Shown: piece after piece, positions 25,589 through 34,332 of the stretch
Position numbering within the stretch: the stretch's first letter is position 1
How the letters are laid out: every line of letters starts with the position of its first letter
From: Acidobacteriota bacterium
GTDB taxonomy: Bacteria; Acidobacteriota; UBA890; WLXD01
Length of the DNA stretch: 64,000 nucleotides
Direction: 5' to 3'
Assembly (NCBI GenBank): GCA_029263295.1
Contig: JAJCXT010000029.1
Location: 1-64,000 of the forward strand
The notes under the pieces: generated by a model
The model's input: the letters and a program-made list of their open reading frames with translations, nothing else
What the model was told of the DNA's origin: nothing
The model's database searches: none
Program-made: the position numbers and the translations under genes

Positions 25589-25604
25589 CCGGAGAAAGGA
25601 ACAT

Positions 25605-26816
25605 ATGGACCAACTGCCAGTTCTCAACAACCCGGTCAACGGTGTACCCGCCAAGGCCAAGGACCGCGTCTTCGACCGCGAGGGCAAGCTGCCCAAGACC
25701 TATTACAAGGAGCAGCTGTTCGAACTCGAGGCCAAAGGCGAGATCGAGATCCACCGCATCACCGACGAGCAGGACCCCGTCCAGGTCGAGACCAAGTTCG
25801 GCCGCATGAAGACGATCCCGCGCGCCAAGACCTGGCACCACAAGTCCTGTGGTCAGTGCGGGCATATCCCGGGCTACTCGACGTCGATCTTCTGGCTGCA
25901 ACGGCAGTTCGGCTACGACTACCACGACCCGCGCGACCAGAGTTCGTGCACGGCCTGGAACTACTACGCCTCCGCGACGTCCAACCCCGCCGCGCAGGCG
26001 GCAGTGGCGCTGCGCAACTTTGCTCAGGCCAAGGATGACGGCTACTTCCCGCTCATCCACTGCGGCACCAGCTACGGCCACTACAAGGAGGTGCGCGAGG
26101 AACTCATCCACCATCCTGAGCTGCGCGACCAAGTCAAACGAGTCATGGACCGGCTGAAGATGCCGATGGTCTTCCCCGAGGAAGTGGTGCACTACTCCGA
26201 GTGGGTGCACGTGATGCGCCACGAGATCGCCGCGCGCAAGACGCTCGATCTGAGCGACATCAACATCACCGTTCATCCCGCCTGCCACTACCACAAGCTG
26301 GTGGTGGAAGACGCGATCTACGACGAGGAGATGTACGAGGGACAGCGCACGGCAATCGTCTCCGCGTTGACCACCGCACTGGGAGCCAACCTGCGCGATT
26401 ACTCCACCTTCCACGACTGCTGTGGATTCGGCTTCCGCCACATCCTGGTGAGTCGCGATTTCTCGCGCTCGTTCGCCACCCTGCGCAAGATCGAGCGCAT
26501 GAAAGAGGAGGCGGACCCCGACGTCGTGCTTACTCACGACACGGGCTGCGTCACCACGCTCGACAAGAGCCAGTTCGCCACGCAGGCGCATGGCTGCAAC
26601 GTCGGCATTCCGGTGATGGCCGACTCGCAGTTCGCCGCTCTGGCCATGGGCGCCCATCCTTACAAGGTCTGCCAGTTGCACTGGCACGGCGTCGACATGA
26701 AGCCTTTGATGGAGAAGATGGGTATCGATCACGAGACGGCCTGGGCCGAGTTCGAAGAAGATGCCAAGCGAGTCGAATCAGGCGAGATCGACTTTTTGTC
26801 CTGGGAGGACTGCTAA
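25605..26816 (+). CDS. hdrB1: sHdrB1, CCG-domain subunit
   Basis: At 403 residues with two cysteine-rich CCG-type regions, it corresponds to heterodisulfide reductase subunit B. The first region has KSCGQCGHIPGYST and QSSCTAWNYYASAT with HCGTSYGH. The second has HPACHYHK, HDCCGFGFRH and HDTGCVTTLD, the pattern C-Xn-CCG-Xm-Cxx. These regions bind noncubane [4Fe-4S] clusters in methanogen HdrB and are the likely site of disulfide or sulfur chemistry here. An N-terminal extension of about 70 residues precedes the first cysteine. Its TAA overlaps the hdrA ATG by one base. Confidence 0.9.
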   Translation: MDQLPVLNNPVNGVPAKAKDRVFDREGKLPKTYYKEQLFELEAKGEIEIHRITDEQDPVQVETKFGRMKTIPRAKTWHHKSCGQCGHIPGYSTSIFWLQRQFGYDYHDPRDQSSCTAWNYYASATSNPAAQAAVALRNFAQAKDDGYFPLIHCGTSYGHYKEVREELIHHPELRDQVKRVMDRLKMPMVFPEEVVHYSEWVHVMRHEIAARKTLDLSDINITVHPACHYHKLVVEDAIYDEEMYEGQRTAIVSALTTALGANLRDYSTFHDCCGFGFRHILVSRDFSRSFATLRKIERMKEEADPDVVLTHDTGCVTTLDKSQFATQAHGCNVGIPVMADSQFAALAMGAHPYKVCQLHWHGVDMKPLMEKMGIDHETAWAEFEEDAKRVESGEIDFLSWEDC

Positions 26817-27877
26817 TGGACCACAACCCGATTCTCGTAATCGGCGGCGGACCGGCTGGACTCGAGGCCGCGCGCGGCGCGGCGGAGCTCGGCTACAAGA
26901 CACTGCTTGTGGAAAAGGCTGGCGTGCTCGGAGGCACACCGATTCAAGCCGACTACGCGGCGTTGACCCCGGACATGGAGAATACCGAGGTCGCGATGAA
27001 GCGGATGACGGACGCGGTCGAAGACGATCCGCTCGTCGATATCCGCATGGAGACAGTCGTCACGGGAGCAAGCGGCGAGGTCCCTGATCTGACCGTGACC
27101 CTCAACGGTCCCAGCGGTGAGGAGCAGGTGCAGGTCGGCTCGGTGATCGTGGCAACGGGCTTCCAGCACTTCGATCCAGGCCGCGAAACACAGATGTACG
27201 GCTACTACGAGTACGACGACGTCATCACGCTCGTGGACACCGAGCGCATGCTCAAGGCTGGCAACTTCGTCCGCCCGTCGACGGGCGAAACGCCCAAGCG
27301 CGTCTGCTTCATCCAGTGCGTCGGCAGCCGTGACCGCCAGATCGGCAACCAATGGTGCTCGAAGGTGTGCTGTGGGATCGCCTGCAAGGAAGCCATCGAG
27401 ATCCGCCACATGGTGCCGGATTGCCAGGTGTTCGTCTTCTACATCGACATGCGCATGTACGGCTTCTGGGAAGACGAGATCTATTGGAAGGCGCAGGAGG
27501 AGTCGAAGGTCAGCTTCATCCGCGGCATCGTCACCGAGATCACCAAGCGCGGCGACACGGTGGTGGTCAAGGGAGAGGACACCACCAAGGGACGCCCCGA
27601 GGAGGTGGCGATGGACGTGGTGATTCTGTCCGTTGGCAAGGAGCCCTCCGCAGGCACGGTACAGATGGCCGAGATCTTCGGCCTACCGCTGGAATCCCAC
27701 GGCTTCATCGAGACCACCGGCGGCGCCCTGAATACCGTGGCGACGAGCGTCCCGGGCGTCTTCGCCGTTGGGGCGAGTGTCGGCCCCGCCGATCTCGAAG
27801 ACTCCGTCTCGAGCGCCGGAGCGGCGGCTATGAAAGCGGCTGGGTTCCTGCGCAAGCACGCCCTGGCCAACGCCTGA
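26816..27877 (+). CDS. hdrA: sHdrA, FAD-binding subunit
   Basis: The start is the ATG overlapping the hdrB1 stop. The 558-residue ORF in the track is extended through hdrB1 in another frame and is not real. The 353-residue product begins with an FAD dinucleotide fold (NPILVIGGGPAGLEAARGAA, later VGSVIVATGFQHFDP). It contains the HdrA cysteine motif CVGSRD followed by CSKVCCGIACKEAIEI, which holds a [4Fe-4S] cluster close to the flavin. It is short compared with methanogen HdrA, lacking the extra ferredoxin domains, as is normal for sHdrA. It is the flavin core that collects electrons from HdrB/HdrC. Confidence 0.92.
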   Translation: MDHNPILVIGGGPAGLEAARGAAELGYKTLLVEKAGVLGGTPIQADYAALTPDMENTEVAMKRMTDAVEDDPLVDIRMETVVTGASGEVPDLTVTLNGPSGEEQVQVGSVIVATGFQHFDPGRETQMYGYYEYDDVITLVDTERMLKAGNFVRPSTGETPKRVCFIQCVGSRDRQIGNQWCSKVCCGIACKEAIEIRHMVPDCQVFVFYIDMRMYGFWEDEIYWKAQEESKVSFIRGIVTEITKRGDTVVVKGEDTTKGRPEEVAMDVVILSVGKEPSAGTVQMAEIFGLPLESHGFIETTGGALNTVATSVPGVFAVGASVGPADLEDSVSSAGAAAMKAAGFLRKHALANA

Positions 27878-27893
27878 GTCGAGGTCCGATCGC

Positions 27894-28646
27894 ATGCTGC
27901 ATGAACCGCTGAGCGTCGAACAGGTAGTGGACTCCGGGGCTGCCCTGGAGTTCATGAAGGAGGCCTCCAAACTGGCCACCACTGCCGAACTCGACGACAT
28001 AGGGCAGCGCCTGGAACGCAAGAGCCTGGCCTTCCAGGAACTGCTGGCTCCCGACCGCATCGGAGATCTCGACGAGCTCGCGCTCAAGCGACTCGTCGGC
28101 ATGATCTTCTCGCTGCGACGGAAGTCGGGCCGGCTCGTGCGGCGCAATGGCCTCGACGCTGTCCGTTCGGAGCTGCAGGAGTTGCTGTATGGATCCGGCG
28201 AGCCGCCCGCCCGCTTCGAACGTTTCGTCGGGAGCATTGAAGGCGTCGAGCCGGCCATGGTCATCTCATTGGGCAGCGAAGCGCTCCACTACACGCAGCC
28301 AGAGCAGTACTGGCTGTGGACCCACTGGATCTGGAACCCGAAGACCGGCACCGGTGCGCTACCGCTGGTAACCACCGACGCCGACCTGCAGGGAGAGACC
28401 ACGGGCGACATCTTCGACAAGGTCTCCCGGGCGACCGCCGCGATCCATGCTGGCGGCGAGATCGACGGCTATTCGCGCGCCGGACTCGGCCCCTTCAGCA
28501 CCGACGTATTTCTCGCGTGTGTCTACGCCGTGTACATGTACACCGTGTTCCGCGTGAAGCTGTCGCAGGAATTCAATCGCATTCTCCCGGAGCTCCCCGA
28601 ACTCGTGCAGCGGGTGCTCGGCGTCCAACATCTCGGAGACAACTGA
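27894..28646 (+). CDS. Conserved sHdr-associated protein of unknown function
   Basis: This 250-residue protein has no cysteine motif. It is largely helical, with a central region around MVISLGSEALHYTQPEQYWL and WTHWIWNPKTGTGALPLVT and a hydrophobic stretch near the end (DVFLACVYAVYMYTVF). A hypothetical protein in this position, between hdrA and hdrC2, is a constant part of sHdr operons ('hyp'). Conservation of place suggests a structural or assembly role in the complex. Its TGA is followed after two bases by the next ATG. Confidence 0.85.
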   Translation: MLHEPLSVEQVVDSGAALEFMKEASKLATTAELDDIGQRLERKSLAFQELLAPDRIGDLDELALKRLVGMIFSLRRKSGRLVRRNGLDAVRSELQELLYGSGEPPARFERFVGSIEGVEPAMVISLGSEALHYTQPEQYWLWTHWIWNPKTGTGALPLVTTDADLQGETTGDIFDKVSRATAAIHAGGEIDGYSRAGLGPFSTDVFLACVYAVYMYTVFRVKLSQEFNRILPELPELVQRVLGVQHLGDN

Positions 28647-28648
28647 AC

Positions 28649-29959
28649 ATGACGGAGCGATACAACCTCACCGTCAATACCGGACGAGAGAAGGACCAGT
28701 CATTCGTCGAGAAGGAAAGCGCCGTCATCGAAGGCATCGATGTCTCGGGGCGCTGGAACCGCATGTTCGTGCCCCGCGAGATCCAGGATTACGACCTGAC
28801 GAACATGCACAAGCTGACGGCGATTCCCGGCGCCGAGTCGATGGGCTGGTGCTACCAATGCGCCCAGTGCATGCCCGCCTGCCCGGTGGACACCGCCGGC
28901 GGCGACTACGGCCCGCGCAAGATCTTCCGGCGCCTGGAACTGGGCATGGACTTGCTCGACAGCCGCGACCTGTGGCTGTGCACTACCTGCGCCAATTGCT
29001 TGCGCGTCTGTCCGAAGGAAGTCGACATGATCAAGATCATGCCGGTGGCAAGGGCGGCGGCGGTGCTCGAGGGCAACGTGCCGGCGGAACTGCTGGAGAT
29101 GTTCCAGAACGTCGCGGAGTACGGCAACCCGATGGGTCAGTCGGCCCGCAAGCGCGCAGCGTGGATCCGCAAGTCTGACGCTGAGATCCGAGTACTCCCG
29201 AAGGATCCCGGCCCGGTCGACGTTCTCTGGTTCGTCGGCGACTTCTACGCGTACCACGGCCGCGGAGTGGATGCGGCGAACGCGATGGCGCGTGTGTTCA
29301 ACGCGCTAGACGTAGACTTCGGCGTCCTCGGCGCTGACGAACGCACCGACGGCGACTCGCAGCGGCTCGCCGGTGAGCCCGGGCTGTACGAAGAACTCGC
29401 TGAGCACAACATTGAGCAGTTCAAGCAGCACGAGCACGAACGCATCGTGGTGAGCGGCCCGCACGCGTACAACGCTATCAAGAACGAGTATCCGGCCATG
29501 GGCGGCGAGTTCGAGGTGGAGCACTACACGCAGTTCCTGGCCGACCAGATCGACGAGCTGAAGCCGCTGCTGACGGGGTCGTTCGGCAACAGGAAGGTCA
29601 CTTTCCACGACCCCTGTTACCTGGGCAGGCACAACGGCGAGTACGATGCACCGCGCGACCTGCTCGAGGCGGTGCCCGACCTCGACCTGATCGAGATGTA
29701 CCGCTGCAAGGAGCAGGGCTACTGCTGCGGCGGCGGTGGCGGTGGCATGTGGCTGGACGGGTTCGCTGCGGAGCAGCAGTCCGAGCGCCTGTCGGAAAAT
29801 CGAGTGAAGGAAGCGGTGATGGTCGGCGCCGATGTGCTGGCTGTCTGCTGCCCGTACGAAGTCTCGCGCTTCGAGGACGCCGTCAAGTCGACGAACAATG
29901 ACGGCAAGCTCGAGGTCCTGGACATTATCGAGATCCTCGACCAGTGCATGGGCGCATAG
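28649..29959 (+). CDS. sHdrC2-sHdrB2 fusion protein (HdrD-like)
   Basis: The ATG at 28649 lies two bases after the previous stop; the longer track ORF runs through that gene in another frame. The 436-residue polypeptide joins an HdrC2 part to an HdrB2 part. The HdrC2 part has CYQCAQCMPACP (Cys68/71/74/78) and CTTCANCLRVCP (Cys111/114/117/121). The HdrB2 part has a single CCG domain: DPCYLGRHNG, GYCCGGGGGG and VCCPYEV. In many sHdr operons these are two genes. The fusion gives the HdrD architecture and shares sequence style with the membrane Fe-S protein three genes downstream. It should pass electrons from HdrA to a second CCG site, or on to EtfBA. Confidence 0.88.
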   Translation: MTERYNLTVNTGREKDQSFVEKESAVIEGIDVSGRWNRMFVPREIQDYDLTNMHKLTAIPGAESMGWCYQCAQCMPACPVDTAGGDYGPRKIFRRLELGMDLLDSRDLWLCTTCANCLRVCPKEVDMIKIMPVARAAAVLEGNVPAELLEMFQNVAEYGNPMGQSARKRAAWIRKSDAEIRVLPKDPGPVDVLWFVGDFYAYHGRGVDAANAMARVFNALDVDFGVLGADERTDGDSQRLAGEPGLYEELAEHNIEQFKQHEHERIVVSGPHAYNAIKNEYPAMGGEFEVEHYTQFLADQIDELKPLLTGSFGNRKVTFHDPCYLGRHNGEYDAPRDLLEAVPDLDLIEMYRCKEQGYCCGGGGGGMWLDGFAAEQQSERLSENRVKEAVMVGADVLAVCCPYEVSRFEDAVKSTNNDGKLEVLDIIEILDQCMGA

Positions 29960-30036
29960 GCGAACATCAGTCTGCGCTGGTCTGCTTACGAAGAACTGAT
30001 AGACATCCGAGAAACTGAAAGGCGGAGGTTTCCCCT

Positions 30037-30780
30037 GTGAATACGGTGGTATTGCTCAAACGTGTGCCCGACCTGGTCGAAGATCTGGAGGTCGACAGCA
30101 GCGGTACGGCGCTCGACAGCGAGCACCTGAAGCTCACTCTTAACGAATTCGACGACCATGCGCTGGAGCAGGCTCTGCTGCTCAAGGAAGGTGGCGGCGG
30201 AGAGGTCACGGCCGTAGCGCTCGATAGCGAGGACGTCGACAAGATGCTGTTCACGGCTCTGGCCAAAGGCGCCGATCGAGCGCTGAAGATCACCGGGACA
30301 GGCGCCGTGAACGGCACGAGCGAACTCGCCGAGGTCTTCGCTCAGGCGCTGGGTTCGGTCAACTACGACCTCGTGCTGACCGGCGTACAAGCCTCCGATG
30401 ATATCGATGGGCAGTTGGCACCAACCGTTGCCGCGAAGCTCAGCGTACCCTGCATCGAGGTCATCACCGGCGTCGAAGCCGGCGACGGTTCGGTGACCGT
30501 GCACAAGGAATACGCGGGCGGCGTGCTGGCCGAATTCGAAATGACGCTGCCCGGTGTGCTCGGCATCCAGGCAGCGGCGCAGAGCCCGCGTTATGCGCCC
30601 GTATCGAAGGTCCGCCAGATTCAGGACTCCGCAACACTCGACGAGGTTGCTGGCGCCGGTGGGGACAACGGTAAGTTCTCCATCGTCGTCATGACTCCGC
30701 CCGAGACTGGCGAAGGTGCGCAGATGCTCGAGAGCGTCGAAGAGTTGATCGCGGTTCTGGACTCCAAGGGAGTGATCTGA
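30037..30780 (+). CDS. etfB: Electron transfer flavoprotein beta subunit
   Basis: A GTG start follows GGAGG. The 247-residue product opens with MNTVVLLKRVPDL, contains LNEFDDHALEQALLLKE and DLVLTGVQASDDIDGQL, and ends in the EtfB swinging arm region. Its ATGA-type overlap with etfA marks an operon. EtfB binds AMP or, in bifurcating relatives, a second FAD; I cannot decide which from sequence alone. With EtfA it accepts electrons from a dehydrogenase and hands them to a quinone oxidoreductase. Here the donor is probably the sHdr complex and the acceptor the membrane protein encoded after etfA. Confidence 0.92.
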   Translation: MNTVVLLKRVPDLVEDLEVDSSGTALDSEHLKLTLNEFDDHALEQALLLKEGGGGEVTAVALDSEDVDKMLFTALAKGADRALKITGTGAVNGTSELAEVFAQALGSVNYDLVLTGVQASDDIDGQLAPTVAAKLSVPCIEVITGVEAGDGSVTVHKEYAGGVLAEFEMTLPGVLGIQAAAQSPRYAPVSKVRQIQDSATLDEVAGAGGDNGKFSIVVMTPPETGEGAQMLESVEELIAVLDSKGVI

Positions 30781-31736
30781 TGAGCCAGGACGTACTGGTA
30801 GTTGCGGAGCATGGGCAGGGCAAGTTCGACGACATCACCTTCGAGATGCTGGGCGCGGGTAAGGCGCTCGCAGCGCAGACCGGCGGCGCCTGCGTCGTCG
30901 CGCTGATAGGCGGCAGCGATCTCGCCTCGCAACTGGGTGCGGCCGACAAGGTCGTAACGGTCGACGGCGAAGGCCTCGAGAACTTCAACCCCGAATCACA
31001 CAGCGCGGCGCTCGCCGCAATCGTTGAGAGCACCTCGCCCCGCGTGGTGATGATCGGCTACACGTCGATGGGCATGGATCTCGCCAGCGCCCTGTCGGTG
31101 AAGGCGGACATGGCGCTCGCCGCCTCGTGCCTGGAGGTGCAGGCGGGCGACACGGTGACCGCTGTCAGCCAATTGTACGGCGGCAAGCTCAACGTGAAGA
31201 CCGACCTCGGAGCTGGGCCGTGCGTGGTGAGCATGCTCGCCGGTAGTTCACCGGCCGACGCGGGCAAGGGTGACGGCGCCCCCGCAACCGAGACCGTGGC
31301 GGCACCCGCCACTGACGGCAAGGTCCGCTTCGTGCGGCTGATCGAACCCGAGGCCGGCGATGTGGACATCACCGCGCAGGACATCCTCGTGGCGATTGGC
31401 CGTGGTATCGGCACCAAGGACGATATCGAAGTGGCCGAGGAGCTCGCCGAGGAACTCGACGCCGCGATCGCTGCGTCGCGCCCGATCGTCGACTCCGGCT
31501 GGTTGCCGAAGAATCGCCAGGTTGGCAAGTCGGGTGTGAAGGTAACGCCCAAGGTCTACATCGCTCTGGGCATCTCCGGCGCGCCCGAACACATCGAGGG
31601 CATGAAAGGCGCCGCGACGATCATCGCCATCAACACCGACAAGAACGCGCCGATCTTCAACGTGGCGCACTATGGAATGGTCGAGGATCTCTTCGACGTC
31701 TGCGAGGAACTCACGGAAGAGTTGCAAGACCGCTAG
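30780..31736 (+). CDS. etfA: Electron transfer flavoprotein alpha subunit
   Basis: The ATG overlaps the etfB stop by one base. The 318-residue product has the N-terminal Etf domain and a clear C-terminal FAD domain: ALGISGAPEHIEGMKGAATI, then IAINTDKNAPIFNVAHYGMV, the diagnostic EtfA motif. The middle is an alanine- and proline-rich linker (GKGDGAPATETVAAPATDGK). The gene is placed between etfB and the membrane Fe-S protein with short gaps. It forms the FAD-binding half of the heterodimer. Confidence 0.93.
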   Translation: MSQDVLVVAEHGQGKFDDITFEMLGAGKALAAQTGGACVVALIGGSDLASQLGAADKVVTVDGEGLENFNPESHSAALAAIVESTSPRVVMIGYTSMGMDLASALSVKADMALAASCLEVQAGDTVTAVSQLYGGKLNVKTDLGAGPCVVSMLAGSSPADAGKGDGAPATETVAAPATDGKVRFVRLIEPEAGDVDITAQDILVAIGRGIGTKDDIEVAEELAEELDAAIAASRPIVDSGWLPKNRQVGKSGVKVTPKVYIALGISGAPEHIEGMKGAATIIAINTDKNAPIFNVAHYGMVEDLFDVCEELTEELQDR

Positions 31737-31771
31737 CGTGAAACAGCCGAAAGCACCCGAGCGGAGGGGAA

Positions 31772-33856
31772 ATGCTGGGACCTACTGAGCGCATCGCCTT
31801 TCTGCTGTTGGTCATCGTCTGCGGTGGTCTGGCGACTCACGGTTTCCTGCGCATTGCCAGGATCGTCCGGCTCGGCAAGGCGGCCGAGCGGACCGACGGG
31901 CTCGCGGGGCGCCTGATCAATGCGCTGATCGATGTCGGCCTGCAGCGCACGATCGCGAAAGCACGACCGCTGGTGAGCCTCGCTCACGGCTTCGTGTTCT
32001 TCGGCTTCTCCTTCTACATCCTCGTCAACGTAAATGACCTGATCGAAGCGTACGTCGACGGCTGGACGACGATCGGGGCGGGGACGCTGGCGGGGGTGTT
32101 CAACCTGCTGTCGGATCTATTCAGCGTGCTGATCCTGATCGGCATGCTGTCGTTGCTGGTGCGGCGGTTCGTGGCCAAACCCAAGACGCTGGAGTTCAAC
32201 TCCAACGTCTTGCTGCAGGCGAAGGCGGCAGGTGGCGGGGTTCGACGGGACTCGTTGATCGTTGGCGTGTTCATCCTCATCCATGTGGGCGCCCGCTGGC
32301 TCGGTACAGCGTTCCATCTGGCCCACAACGGACACGGGGATCCATGGTTGCCTACCGCCAGCGTGGTCGCGCAAGGCTTCGCGGGCATGTCGCCCGACAC
32401 GCTGGAGCTGGCGATGCACATCTGCTGGTGGCTCGCGATGGGCCTGATCATGGTGTTCCTCCCCTACTTCCCCCGCAGCAAGCACCTGCATCTGATGATC
32501 GCGCCGCTGAATCTGGCTCTGCACAAGTCGACGCCGCACGGCGAGCTCGACGATGTGATCGATGCGTCCGCGCCAGGCGCGAAGACGTTGACCGATCTGC
32601 CCTGGCCGTCGCTGCTCGACAGCTACTCCTGCATCATGTGTAACCGCTGTCAGGAGGTGTGCCCGGCACACGAGTCCGGCACTCCGCTCAGCCCGGCGGC
32701 GCTCGAGATCAACAAGCGCTACTGGCTCAACGCCAACAGCAGTTCGCTGCTGGCCGGCGGTGAGTCGCCTATGCTGCTCGACTTCGCAACGTCCTCGGAG
32801 GCCGTCTGGTCATGCACGACCTGCTACGCGTGCGTGGAGATCTGCCCGGTCGGCAATGCGCCGATGTTCGATCTGGTGGAGATGCGTCGCTCCATCGTTT
32901 TCGAGGGCAACGCACCGGACGACCTGGCCGAGGTTCTGCGCAGTCTCGACGAGAAAGGCAACTCGTTCGGGCAATCGGCACGACGCCGAGCGAAGTGGAC
33001 TCGGGGTCTGGACTTCAAGATTCCCGACGCCCGCAAGCAACCTGTTGAGTACCTCTGGTTCGTCGGCGACTTCGCCTCCTATGATCCGCAGTGCCAGGAG
33101 ATCAGCCGTACGGTCGCGCGAATACTGCACGCCGCTGGCGTCGACTTCGGCATCCTCTACGAAGGCGAACGATCTGCCGGCAACGACGTGCGGCGAACCG
33201 GCGAAGAAGGGCTATTCGAAGCGCTCACGGAGCAGAACGTCGAGACGCTGGCGGCCTGCGAGTTCGAGCGCATCTTCACCACGGATCCGCACACCTTCAA
33301 CGCGCTCAAGAACGAGTACGGCGACGGCGTCACCGTGCCAGTTGAGCACTACACGACCCTCCTGCTACGCCTGGTCGAGTCGGAGGAGATTCAGCTCGGT
33401 GATGGCAGCCGCGGCAAGGCCACGTACCACGACCCTTGCTTCCTGGGCCGCTACAACGGCGGCTTCGATGCTCCTCGCGCGCTCATCGAAGCCTGCGGGA
33501 CGGAACTGGTGGAAATGCCGCGTAACCGCGAGCAGTCCTTCTGCTGCGGTGCAGGTGGCGGGCGGATCTGGATGAAAGACCAGGACGGCATCACCGAGCG
33601 GCCGAGCGACAATCGCATTCGCGAGGCGATGAGCCTGGGCGCGATCGACTACTTCGTCGTCTCCTGCCCTAAGGATCTGACCATGTACCGCGACGCGGTG
33701 AAGTCGACCGGCAACGACGGCAAGATCGAAGTGCGCGACATCGTTGAATTCGTCGCCGACGCCATGGGACTGAACGACGAGCCCGGCGATGGAGCCGAGG
33801 CGATTCCGCGAGCCGGCGACGAAGCTGAAGCGGGGGCCGCGCCCGCGAATGGATGA
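31772..33856 (+). CDS. Membrane-bound HdrD-like Fe-S protein, ETF:quinone oxidoreductase (EMO) type
   Basis: The 694-residue protein has five membrane helices in its first 240 residues (about 8-29, 67-88, 106-131, 161-181, 213-234) with histidines near their ends (H23, H72, H171, H216) that could bind haem b. Two [4Fe-4S] motifs follow: CIMCNRCQEVCP (Cys287/290/293/297) and CTTCYACVEICP (Cys348/351/354/358). A CCG domain comes last: DPCFLGRYNG, SFCCGAGGGRI and VSCPKDL. This NarI-like plus HdrD-like layout is known for EtfBA partners that reduce menaquinone (EMO), and for DgcB-like proteins. It probably drains electrons from EtfBA into the quinone pool. Confidence 0.88.
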   Translation: MLGPTERIAFLLLVIVCGGLATHGFLRIARIVRLGKAAERTDGLAGRLINALIDVGLQRTIAKARPLVSLAHGFVFFGFSFYILVNVNDLIEAYVDGWTTIGAGTLAGVFNLLSDLFSVLILIGMLSLLVRRFVAKPKTLEFNSNVLLQAKAAGGGVRRDSLIVGVFILIHVGARWLGTAFHLAHNGHGDPWLPTASVVAQGFAGMSPDTLELAMHICWWLAMGLIMVFLPYFPRSKHLHLMIAPLNLALHKSTPHGELDDVIDASAPGAKTLTDLPWPSLLDSYSCIMCNRCQEVCPAHESGTPLSPAALEINKRYWLNANSSSLLAGGESPMLLDFATSSEAVWSCTTCYACVEICPVGNAPMFDLVEMRRSIVFEGNAPDDLAEVLRSLDEKGNSFGQSARRRAKWTRGLDFKIPDARKQPVEYLWFVGDFASYDPQCQEISRTVARILHAAGVDFGILYEGERSAGNDVRRTGEEGLFEALTEQNVETLAACEFERIFTTDPHTFNALKNEYGDGVTVPVEHYTTLLLRLVESEEIQLGDGSRGKATYHDPCFLGRYNGGFDAPRALIEACGTELVEMPRNREQSFCCGAGGGRIWMKDQDGITERPSDNRIREAMSLGAIDYFVVSCPKDLTMYRDAVKSTGNDGKIEVRDIVEFVADAMGLNDEPGDGAEAIPRAGDEAEAGAAPANG

Positions 33857-34304
33857 TCCGCGTGATGCGCTTGCCCGAGGTGTGGCGGACCGAACCCGGA
33901 CCCTGCTGCTGACCCTCAACCGGCAGGACCGGCTGGAGTCCGCCGACGTCTTCGTCGACTGGCTGGGCAAGGCCTGTGCGGAGCGCGATCTCGATACCCC
34001 GGCACGGGAGATGTTCCTGCGAGCGCTGCGCGCGTCAGGAGATCCGGTCAATTTCGAGATCCTGATGATGCTCAATGAGTTCGAACCTGTGGAACTGCCC
34101 GAGCTGATGGAGCGCACCGGCCTCCATCGAGTTGCCGCCTCCGAACGCGTCAACGACCTGGCCCAGGCTGGCCTGGCCGTGCGCGAGATGATCAACGACG
34201 AGATTCGCGGCACCACGCTCGGCATCGCCCTGGTCGCGCTGGTCAACGAAACAGCGGCCACCGCCGGCGACGCGCTCGCCAAGGAACTGGCTCCCGACAG
34301 CTAG
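33849..34304 (+). CDS. Small winged-helix-like protein at the end of the sHdr operon
   Basis: I prefer the ATG at 33849, which overlaps the preceding gene by eight bases (ATG...TGA); the longer ORF would overlap by 68. The 151-residue product has a helical N-terminal half and a helix-turn-helix-like second half: NFEILMMLNEFEPVELPELM, then TGLHRVAASERVNDLAQAGL and a short wing VREMINDEIRGT. It resembles an ArsR-type winged helix, but I do not recognise the family. Tight coupling to the EMO gene suggests that it either senses the state of the pathway or serves as a non-DNA-binding scaffold. Confidence 0.75.
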   Translation: MDDPRDALARGVADRTRTLLLTLNRQDRLESADVFVDWLGKACAERDLDTPAREMFLRALRASGDPVNFEILMMLNEFEPVELPELMERTGLHRVAASERVNDLAQAGLAVREMINDEIRGTTLGIALVALVNETAATAGDALAKELAPDS

Positions 34305-34332
34305 TTCGTACCGCCGTGCTCGGTGTGCCTGG

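Noticed and set aside
25524-26732. 402-residue minus-strand ORF opposite hdrB1
   Set aside because: It is the antisense of a conserved CCG protein; the Val/Leu/His-rich composition is typical of a shadow ORF.
26201-27877. 558-residue HdrA ORF
   Set aside because: Its first 205 residues are hdrB1 read in another frame. The ATG at 26816 overlapping the hdrB1 stop gives a normal sHdrA.
28316-29959. 547-residue ORF covering the HdrC2-B2 protein
   Set aside because: The first 111 residues lie in the preceding gene in another frame and are Arg-rich noise; the real start is at 28649.
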